DNA of 12,350 nt from Defluviitaleaceae bacterium (lineage in GTDB: Bacteria; Bacillota; Clostridia; Lachnospirales; WRAA01): positions 1-12,350 of the forward strand of contig WRAA01000034.1 of assembly GCA_009780445.1 (NCBI GenBank), read 5' to 3'. Both the position numbers and the translations under genes were made by a program. A model generated the notes under the pieces. That model was given only the letters and a program-made list of their open reading frames with translations, was not told the DNA's origin and ran no database searches. Of the stretch, positions 5,267 to 11,108 are shown piece by piece. Within the stretch, counting starts at the first letter, position 1, and each line of letters begins with the position of its first letter.

Positions 5267-7408
5267 TTAGCGGCGCGGAACCGATGCGCTCATGATATAG
5301 TTGAACGCCCAATGCCATTCCGCTACGTCTGTGAAGCGTTGCTGTTGAAGGTGGTTCATGTTGCTTCTTCCGTCGGCACGAACGAGCAGGGCTACTGCTT
5401 CCGCGCGGGAAAGAGGGCTGTTTGGAGCGAAGGAACCGTCCGGATAGCCGTTGATGATGCCGCGATCAGCCGCAAGGCCGATGTAGCCGGCTGCCCAGTG
5501 TGTCTGTGTGTCGGAGAAAGTTGTTTGACCGAAGCCTGTGAGACCGTAGATGCGCGCAAGCACCGCGGCCGCTTCTGCACGGCTAAGCTCTCCGCCCGGC
5601 CTGAATGTTCCGTCGGGATAACCATTCATGAAGCCCATTGCGGAAACGAAGCTGATAGCTTGGTTAAACGGAGTGCCTGTTGTGTCTCGAAACGCCGCGC
5701 CCTGGCCCGGTGGGTTCACTTGGCCGGACTGGAGGTGGAAAATAGCCTGGGCAAGCTCGCCGCGGGAGACAGATGCGTCCGGCGCGAAGGTCATGTTGCC
5801 GCGCCCTGCGAAGAACTCGCCGCCAACCATTACGCCGGCCTGGTTGGCCGTGTTAACGGGAACGCCGCCGTGGGGTACGGTGGAGGAGGAGATCATCACG
5901 CGGATGCTGGCGTCACCGGTTACGATATACGTCCAGTTCGGAGGCCACACGCTGTAGCCCACGGGGATCTGGAAGTCTGCCGCGGTGATTGTGGAGCCGA
6001 TTGTAGAGTTAAGCGTGACCGAGCCGCGATCCTCGCCGCCCAGAGTTCTGATCTGCGCGTTGATTACTGCGTTGCTGCCCGGCACTGTAGCCTGCGCCGT
6101 GGTAGTGATTCTCACGACATTGCCGTAGTACACGCGGGAAGGAGTTCTGATGAACGCCGACACATAGTAGCTGCTGTTGGGCGAAAGGCCCGACAATGTC
6201 ATTTCGAACGTACCAAGGTTGTTGGAATGTTCGCGAAGAACGTTGTTTGCGAGAGTGGGCATTCTGTTGGTGGGAGACCATACGAAGCCGCGCTCCAGCA
6301 GGTTGTTGTTCCAGTGGTTCCATTGTGTGCCCCACGCGCGGTTCGGTATGTGTGCCGAGAAGCTCGCGGTGGTGGCTGTTACCGCTGTTGGTTGGTTGGT
6401 TGTTACGACATTACGGTCGCGGTTCGCGCCGCTCCATGTTCCGTAGCTCCACCAGCTCCAATGTCCGGGTTGGTTCCAATGTCCTGGCTGGTTCCAGTGG
6501 CCCGGGTGGCCCCAGTTGCCGTGGTTCCAGTTGTTCCATTGGTTCCAGCCGCCTATCCAGTTCACGCCGCCGCGGAAGGATTGGGTTGGGCCGAACATAA
6601 GCGCGCGGGATCCGTCATGCGTCTGCACAAAGCCGCGGATGTAGTACACGCGGTTGAACTGTGTGCTGAAGTTGATGGTTCCGCTGTGCATATGCTGGGA
6701 GAAGGTGCGGGCGTTGCTGAAATTGCTGTTTGTGGCGACCTGGATGCCTACGCCGTGGATAGGCCCGTGGACACCGTGGGACCAGCCGTGCCAGTTTCCG
6801 CCGTGCCAGCCGCTTGGTATCGACGGCCAGCCCCATGCGTGCAGACGCACGGTGGTGTTGCTGTGGTTCAGCGCGATCGGCTCGAGGTGTATCCAGTTTT
6901 GGACATTCCAGCCGGGCTGATGGTTCCAGCCCCAGCCCCAGTTCCAGTGGTGGTTTGGCCAGTTGTTTGTGTGGAAGGTGGTGCTGTTGGTGAGTCCGCT
7001 TCGATGGTTAGTGTTTACGGTAAGCACTACGGTATACGACCCGTGATTCGGGAGAGTATACTGCCCGGTTATCCGCGCGGTGTTGCCGCCGATGAATGCC
7101 GGTTCAAAACCAAAAGCGAGAGCGGCCGGTGTTACCACCTGCGGAGGCTCCCAACCCGGCCCCTGGACTGTAGCGGGAACGGTTTGGCCGTTTACCGTGA
7201 AGCTTGCACTCGAGATACTTTCCCCGATTTGCAGTGCAAAATCGGCTGAAAACGATACTGCGTTGTGCGTAGTGGGAGTTACGCTGATATGGCCGATGTT
7301 TGCTTGAACCGTAGTTGTTGGAGCGTTTGGGCTAAGGAACGCAAAAGACAAAAAGCCTATGGTTGCTAATGCTGTGCCAAGTAGTTTGAACTTGTTGCGA
7401 TTAATCAT
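5267..7408 (-). CDS. Secreted Trp/Asn/His-rich surface protein with C-terminal SLH domains
   Basis: A predicted exported cell-surface protein of 713 residues. Start ATG 7408 has AAGGAGG five bases upstream. The N-terminus is a clear signal peptide: basic MINRNKFK, a hydrophobic core to about 25, and likely cleavage after VQA at 36. Residues ~40-135 look like an Ig/beta-type domain. Trp/His/Asn/Gly-rich segments follow at about 148-220 and 282-325, the latter with tandem PGHWNQ units. The segment ~330-440 has fibronectin-like features (TATTASFSA, LSPNSSYYVSAFIRT). Residues ~520-713 carry SLH modules: a half module near 541-563, two full ones with NGYPDG and SRAEA (about 573-622 and 631-682), then a last half ending HWAFNYIMSASVPRR. 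SLH domains bind pyruvylated secondary cell-wall polymer. The role of the Trp-rich region is unknown. Confidence 0.9.
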   Translation of the reverse strand: MINRNKFKLLGTALATIGFLSFAFLSPNAPTTTVQANIGHISVTPTTHNAVSFSADFALQIGESISSASFTVNGQTVPATVQGPGWEPPQVVTPAALAFGFEPAFIGGNTARITGQYTLPNHGSYTVVLTVNTNHRSGLTNSTTFHTNNWPNHHWNWGWGWNHQPGWNVQNWIHLEPIALNHSNTTVRLHAWGWPSIPSGWHGGNWHGWSHGVHGPIHGVGIQVATNSNFSNARTFSQHMHSGTINFSTQFNRVYYIRGFVQTHDGSRALMFGPTQSFRGGVNWIGGWNQWNNWNHGNWGHPGHWNQPGHWNQPGHWSWWSYGTWSGANRDRNVVTTNQPTAVTATTASFSAHIPNRAWGTQWNHWNNNLLERGFVWSPTNRMPTLANNVLREHSNNLGTFEMTLSGLSPNSSYYVSAFIRTPSRVYYGNVVRITTTAQATVPGSNAVINAQIRTLGGEDRGSVTLNSTIGSTITAADFQIPVGYSVWPPNWTYIVTGDASIRVMISSSTVPHGGVPVNTANQAGVMVGGEFFAGRGNMTFAPDASVSRGELAQAIFHLQSGQVNPPGQGAAFRDTTGTPFNQAISFVSAMGFMNGYPDGTFRPGGELSRAEAAAVLARIYGLTGFGQTTFSDTQTHWAAGYIGLAADRGIINGYPDGSFAPNSPLSRAEAVALLVRADGRSNMNHLQQQRFTDVAEWHWAFNYIMSASVPRR
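6458..6530 (-). repeat. 18-bp tandem repeat inside the SLH gene (PGHWNQ units)
   Basis: Successive 18-base units begin at 6458, 6476 and 6494 with a degenerate fourth from 6512. They start CCAATG or CCAGT on the + strand and encode the six-residue PGHWNQ unit, degenerating to GNWGH. The period is a multiple of three, so unit gain or loss would keep the frame. Confidence 0.7.
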
Positions 7409-7472
7409 AATTACCTCCTTCATTGTGAAATGAGATGTTACAATGTGACAGGCTCCAACCATAGCCTACTAC

Positions 7473-7501
7473 AGTATATCACAGTATGCCCGGTCGTGCA
7501 A
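7473..7501 (-). promoter_or_regulatory. Sigma-A promoter for the SLH protein gene
   Basis: On the - strand, TTGCAC (7501-7496) and TATACT (7478-7473) are separated by exactly 17 bases. The start would fall near 7466, leaving a leader of ~58 bases before ATG 7408. This makes the SLH gene independent of the SDR gene upstream. Confidence 0.65.
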
Positions 7502-7520
7502 CAAGACATAGCCCTTTGTA

Positions 7521-7545
7521 ACAATATTGTCAGAAGTAATATTGT
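7521..7545. promoter_or_regulatory. Inverted repeat between the SDR gene and the SLH promoter
   Basis: ACAATATT (7521-7528) and AATATTGT (7538-7545) are perfect 8-base arms around nine bases. The repeat ends 20 bases upstream of the SLH -35 box and 43 bases after the SDR stop. It could be a regulator site or a weak end to the SDR transcript. There is no T-run on the - strand, so a standard terminator is not supported. Confidence 0.3.
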
Positions 7546-7588
7546 GGAATATGACAGGCTTTGAGGGGTTTTGCGGGATGCGAAACTG

Positions 7589-8386
7589 CTAAATTTTACC
7601 AAATGTGGCGACCAAACCTCCGTCAACATAGAGCATATGTCCGTTAACATAGTTCGACGCGGAGGAGGCAAGGAACAGCGCGGGGCCGGCGATATCCGCG
7701 GGGGTTCCCCAGCGCGCCGCGGGGGTGCGTTTTTCGACGAAGGCCTTCATCGGGTGCGGGGTTCCGTCGGGCTGCGGGGTGCGCAGGGCTTTGGTCATGT
7801 CTGTTATGATAAAGCCGGGGCCGATGGCGTTGACCTGGATGTTGTACTCTCCGTATTCGTCGGCCAGGCTGCTTGTGAGGATCTTTACGCCGCCCTTTGC
7901 CGCATTGTAGGCGGCCACGTTGGCGCGGCCGATCTCGCTCATGATGGAGCCGATGTTGATGACCTTTCCGCCGCCAAGCTTTTGCATGGACGGAATAACG
8001 GCCTTGGTGACGATAAACTGGCCGGACAAATTGATGTCGACAATGTGGCGAAAGTCCGCCGCGCTCATCTCAAGGCTTGGCATACGCTTCACGATGCCGG
8101 CGTTGTTGACCAAGATGCCCACCGGGCCAAGCTCGCGCTCAACCTCGGCCACAACCTCGGCCACGCGGTCTTCGTCGGACACGTCACACAGCCAGCCCTT
8201 GGCGTCTACGCCCGCCCTCTCGTAATTTTCGTAACCACGCTCCAGCGAAGCCTGCTTCGAACAGACAAACGCCACCCGCGCGCCGGCCTGTCCGAAGGCG
8301 CGGCCAATGCCGAAGCCGATGCCGCTGTTGCCGCCCGTGATAAGCGCGGTCTTGCCCTCCAGTGAAAAAGTTTGCAGTATGCTCAT
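7589..8386 (-). CDS. idnO: Short-chain dehydrogenase, gluconate 5-dehydrogenase-like
   Basis: NAD(P)-dependent cytoplasmic oxidoreductase, 265 residues. The cofactor motif is TGGNSGIG at 17-24, NNAG is at 94-97, and the catalytic Ser147, Tyr160 and Lys164 (YNAAK) are intact. The overall pattern matches bacterial gluconate 5-dehydrogenases, which interconvert gluconate and 5-ketogluconate. Matching features are the FSLEGK start, AVIPSM, SIMSEIGR, the TPAARWG insert and the C-terminal VNGHMLYVDGG. The related KduD-type dehydrogenases are an alternative. ATG 8386 has AAGGAG seven bases upstream. No other gluconate or sugar-acid gene is nearby, so the physiological substrate is inferred only from similarity. 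It lies 194 bases downstream of the S41 peptidase gene in the same direction, with repeat A2 between, and has no clear promoter of its own. Confidence 0.8.
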   Translation of the reverse strand: MSILQTFSLEGKTALITGGNSGIGFGIGRAFGQAGARVAFVCSKQASLERGYENYERAGVDAKGWLCDVSDEDRVAEVVAEVERELGPVGILVNNAGIVKRMPSLEMSAADFRHIVDINLSGQFIVTKAVIPSMQKLGGGKVINIGSIMSEIGRANVAAYNAAKGGVKILTSSLADEYGEYNIQVNAIGPGFIITDMTKALRTPQPDGTPHPMKAFVEKRTPAARWGTPADIAGPALFLASSASNYVNGHMLYVDGGLVATFGKI

Positions 8387-8410
8387 GTGCTGTCTCCTTA
8401 GTATTTAGGA

Positions 8411-8573
8411 TAAGACCGTGGGGCGTTGCCCCACACCCCACAAGGGCTTCGCCCTTGACCCGTGACCATGGAATTTGTACGGCCGGAGGCTGCGCCAACC
8501 AATTACAAATCCCATAGTTAGGGTCAAGGGACGAAGTCCCTTGTGGGGTGTGGGGCGAAGCCCCACGGTCTTA
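8411..8573. repeat. Family A palindromic repeat, copy A2
   Basis: The most symmetrical copy, TAAGACCG to CGGTCTTA, ~163 bases. Left hairpins are GTGGGGC-GTT-GCCCCAC and CAAGGGC-TTC-GCCCTTG. Right hairpins are AAGGGAC-GAA-GTCCCTT (8526-8542) and GTGGGGC-GAA-GCCCCAC (8550-8566). The AAGGGAC stem has gained an A:T pair relative to other copies, on both sides of the stem. It lies seven bases after the S41 peptidase stop, inside a possible S41-SDR transcript. Confidence 0.9.
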
Positions 8574-8580
8574 ATCGCAC

Positions 8581-9834
8581 CTATCGCCCGATGGTAGAGC
8601 GCAGTTCGTTCATAGCGGCGGTGAGTTGGTCGTCCTGCCAGGGTTCCAGCGACATTATGCGCATGGAGGTTTCGCGGTCCGTGGGGATGAAGATGTCCGG
8701 GGTGATGCCTTCGCCGTGGATGGTGTAGCCGCCGGGTGTGTAGTACCGGGCGACTGTTACGCGTATGCCGGATCCGTCGGACAGGCGGAACAGGCTCTGG
8801 ACTACGCCCTTGCCGAAGGTTGTGTTGCCCACGAGTACGCCGGACCCGGTGTCGCGCACGGCGCCGGCCAGGACTTCCGACGCGCTGGCTGAGTTCTCGT
8901 TCACCAGCACCACCAGCGGGATGTCGATCTGGCGGGAGTTTCCGCGCATTTCTTCGCGCTCGCCCTGCTTGTTTTCTGTGTAGACTATGAGGCCGCGCGG
9001 CGTGAGTTCGTTGGTTATGCGCACTACGGAATCCAGCAGGCCGCCGGGGTTGTTGCGCACGTCGATGATAAGGCCGCGTATGCCGTCTTGCTGCAGGCCG
9101 TTTAAGGCCGTCATAAACTGCGGGTATGTCATGCGGTCGAAGTTGCTGATGCGGATGTAGCCGATGTCGCCGTCCAAGATCCTGTGATCCACCGACGGAA
9201 CCTCTACTTCCGCGCGGACGATATCTACGTCGAAGGTGGAGCCGGTGTGCTGGCGCAGAACCGTGACGTTCACATTGGTGGAGGGTTCGCCGCGCAGCAT
9301 TGCGATTGCTTCCGCGAAGTTCGAGCCGGACACATACGCGCCGTTCACGCGCACCAGCTTGTCGCCGGGTTCCAGCCCCGCGGCCGCGCTTGGGCCGTTG
9401 GGGAACACTTGCAGCACCCGGATAAGGTTGTCGGCCTGGTCTATCTGCACGCGCACGCCTATGCCGGCGTAGCGGCCTTCGGTGTTTTCCAGGAAGGCGG
9501 CAAGGCTGCGTCTGTCCATATAGGCCGTGTAAGGGTCGCCCACGCCGTAGAGCATACCGATGAACATGGCTTCCTGCAGCACTTCCACATCAAATTCGTT
9601 GACGGAATATGTCTCCAGAATGTCCAGTATCTCCTGGATCTTTGGGGTGGGATCCAAGATATTGGCGGACGCGGGGCGGTTGGCGCCTATGAACAATGCC
9701 GCGCTAAGCGCAAGCACCACCGACACTACGCCGAAGATAACTCCCTTTATAAAGTGGGAGCGGCACACGCTTTTTTCGCGCTCTGCATCCTCGCGCAGGT
9801 CTCGTAGTTCCCTTATTTCACGTAGTTCATCCAT
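8581..9834 (-). CDS. C-terminal processing peptidase (CtpA/CtpB-like), family S41
   Basis: A membrane-anchored serine protease facing outward, 417 residues. Residues 1-28 are charged (cytoplasmic) and 30-51 form one transmembrane anchor. A PDZ domain lies at about 120-205 (GIGVRV, GLEPGDKLVRVNG) and an S41 catalytic core at about 210-390. The Ser-Lys dyad is visible as Ser317 in NSASASE and Lys342 in TFGKGVVQ, 25 residues apart as in E. coli Prc. CtpB-type enzymes process regulatory or envelope proteins; the target here is unknown. ATG 9834 has GGGAGG six bases upstream. It lies 77 bases downstream of pcp in the same direction and may share its transcript; I see no strong promoter in the gap. 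Confidence 0.92.
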   Translation of the reverse strand: MDELREIRELRDLREDAEREKSVCRSHFIKGVIFGVVSVVLALSAALFIGANRPASANILDPTPKIQEILDILETYSVNEFDVEVLQEAMFIGMLYGVGDPYTAYMDRRSLAAFLENTEGRYAGIGVRVQIDQADNLIRVLQVFPNGPSAAAGLEPGDKLVRVNGAYVSGSNFAEAIAMLRGEPSTNVNVTVLRQHTGSTFDVDIVRAEVEVPSVDHRILDGDIGYIRISNFDRMTYPQFMTALNGLQQDGIRGLIIDVRNNPGGLLDSVVRITNELTPRGLIVYTENKQGEREEMRGNSRQIDIPLVVLVNENSASASEVLAGAVRDTGSGVLVGNTTFGKGVVQSLFRLSDGSGIRVTVARYYTPGGYTIHGEGITPDIFIPTDRETSMRIMSLEPWQDDQLTAAMNELRSTIGR

Positions 9835-9911
9835 TAATTGCCTCCCTGTTGGTCATGCGCAGATACTGCCGGTTTGTATAGTCTATCGTTGTCACGTCCT
9901 GTTTAGAACAA

Positions 9912-10529
9912 CTATGCGTTATCGTTTATGCAGGCCAAGGCGCAGGCGTGCAGGCCTTGGGTGATGTGTTTTTGCGAGAGCGACGGCGTGTCGGGCTTGC
10001 CGTCCACCTGCTCCGTGGAGTAGGGCACATGCACGAAGCCGCCGCGTATGCCCTCGAACTCCGGCAGGGTGGCAAGCATGTGCAGCAGGCCGTACATCAC
10101 GTGGTTGCACACGAAGGTGCCGGCGGTGTTGGACACATAGGACGGTATGCCGGAGGCGTGTATCGCCTCGACCATGGCGCGTATGGGCACGGTGGCGAAG
10201 TATGCGTTCGGCCCGCCGGGGAAGATCGGCGCGTCGTGGGGCTGGCTGCCGGTGTTGTCGGGGATGCGTGCGTCCATAATGTTGATGGCTACGCGTTCCG
10301 GTGTGACGGCGTTACGCCCGCCGGCCTGGCCGACGCACAGCACTATCCGCGGGCTGTGCGCCCGCACGGAGTCCTCCAGCACGCTCAAAGATTCGTAGAA
10401 CACGCAGGGCAGCTCCAGCTTTACAACGCGGCAGCCGGCTATTATGTCCGGCAGAAGCTTCACGGCTTCGTAGGAAGGGTTTACGCTTTCGCCGCCAAAA
10501 GGGGCGAAGCCGGCTATGAGTATGCGCAT
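9912..10529 (-). CDS. pcp: Pyrrolidone-carboxylate peptidase (pyroglutamyl peptidase I), family C15
   Basis: A cytoplasmic cysteine peptidase that removes N-terminal pyroglutamate from peptides. It is 205 residues, the normal length. It begins MRILIAGFAPFGGE followed by NPS, the usual N-terminal signature. The catalytic triad is visible: Glu78 (TPERVAINIMDARIPDN), Cys141 (SNTAGTFVCNHVMYGLLH) and His167 (GGFVHVPYST). ATG 10529 gives this canonical start, although the nearest AGAGG is 13 bases away, so translation initiation may be weak. Longer in-frame starts run into repeat A3 and are not believable. It heads a co-directional run pcp - S41 peptidase - SDR and is divergent from rpoB. Confidence 0.95.
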   Translation of the reverse strand: MRILIAGFAPFGGESVNPSYEAVKLLPDIIAGCRVVKLELPCVFYESLSVLEDSVRAHSPRIVLCVGQAGGRNAVTPERVAINIMDARIPDNTGSQPHDAPIFPGGPNAYFATVPIRAMVEAIHASGIPSYVSNTAGTFVCNHVMYGLLHMLATLPEFEGIRGGFVHVPYSTEQVDGKPDTPSLSQKHITQGLHACALACINDNA

Positions 10530-10563
10530 GGTGTGCGGCTGGCCTCTTTTCTGTGAAGGGGAT

Positions 10564-10703
10564 GATACCGCGGGGCGTCGCCCCGCCACCCCACAAGGGC
10601 TTCGCCCTTGACCCGTATCTGTGAAATTTGCACGGCTAACGACTACGCCAACCAAGTACAAACCTCATAGTCGCGGGTCAAGGGCGAAGCCCTCAAGATC
10701 TTA
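10564..10703. repeat. Family A palindromic repeat, copy A3 (right arm shortened)
   Basis: The left arm is complete: GCGGGGC-GTC-GCCCCGC at 10570-10586, then AAGGGC-TTC-GCCCTT. The centre (TTTGCA to TACAAA) and the inner right hairpin AGGGC-GAA-GCCCT are present. The outer right hairpin, about 20 bases, is missing, and the element ends directly in GATCTTA. It lies 34 bases upstream of the pcp start and 30 bases before the rpoB promoter. Confidence 0.85.
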
Positions 10704-10721
10704 AATATTTCCGTGCAACAA

Positions 10722-10747
10722 GAAAAACTTTGCTTGACAAGTTTTTC
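10722..10747. promoter_or_regulatory. Dyad over the -35 box of the rpoB promoter
   Basis: GAAAAACTT (10722-10730) and AAGTTTTTC (10739-10747) are perfect 9-base arms with an 8-base loop that covers most of the -35 TTGACA. The motif TTTCCGTGC also occurs twice, at 10708-10716 and 10744-10752. The placement suits a repressor or activator site, but chance in A/T-rich DNA is possible. Confidence 0.35.
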
Positions 10748-10762
10748 CGTGCGTGTTATAAT
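10734..10762 (+). promoter_or_regulatory. Consensus sigma-A promoter upstream of rpoB
   Basis: TTGACA (10734-10739) and TATAAT (10757-10762) are both perfect, with a 17-base spacer. A second TATAAT is at 10772-10777. The transcript would start near 10769, giving a leader of ~340 bases before the rpoB start at 11109. This is the strongest promoter in the window and explains how rpoB is expressed without upstream ribosomal protein genes. Confidence 0.85.
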
Positions 10763-10818
10763 CTTTTTTTGTATAATAGGGAAGTTGTCTCTACGGATAT
10801 CACCAAACATTATAACAC

Positions 10819-10854
10819 ATCAGTTCAGCTGATTCAACATATTTTTTTGTTTTT
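10819..10854 (+). terminator. Weak hairpin plus T-tract in the rpoB leader (possible attenuator)
   Basis: A short ATCAG/CTGAT stem (10819-10833) is followed after eight bases by T7-G-T5 (10842-10854). The stem is too short and too distant from the T-run to be a standard terminator. The rest of the gene-free stretch 10704-11108 holds the promoter, a GACACT/AGTGTC dyad at 10909-10928 and the 18-bp inverted repeat listed separately. Confidence 0.2.
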
Positions 10855-11029
10855 GCCGGAAAAGTGTATATAAACTGTCAAAAGGTGGCATGAAATTGAC
10901 TTTGAACGACACTTTACGCACAGTGTCATAAACTTCGCAGATGTAGTATTTATAATTGACGATTATATTGCTGCATTGTTTTTTATGTGTATCGCACTTA
11001 AATTGTATCGTACAGCAGCTTGTTCAGAA

Positions 11030-11087
11030 TAGACCTCTTTCGAAACTGGACGCAAAGATGGTGTCGGCTAGTTTCGAAAGAGGTCTA
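11030..11087. repeat. Perfect 18-bp inverted repeat directly before rpoB (family D)
   Basis: The arms TAGACCTCTTTCGAAACT (11030-11047) and AGTTTCGAAAGAGGTCTA (11070-11087) match without error around a 22-base loop. They end eight bases before the AAAGGGG RBS. In RNA this would be a very stable hairpin in the rpoB leader. TA dinucleotides at both tips would fit a miniature inverted-repeat element inserted at TA, but there is no T-tract, so it is not a normal terminator. Confidence 0.85.
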
Positions 11088-11108
11088 ATATCAAAGGGGT
11101 GTGTGTAA

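Noticed and set aside
5195..7249. Open reading frame of 684 codons on the + strand opposite the SLH gene
   Set aside because: It lies entirely antisense to a gene with signal peptide, RBS, promoter and SLH domains; its Val/Arg/Cys-rich translation has no domain and reflects the codon bias of the real gene.
10530..10661. N-terminal extension of pcp
   Set aside because: The extra 44 residues are translated repeat A3, while ATG 10529 gives the canonical pcp start.
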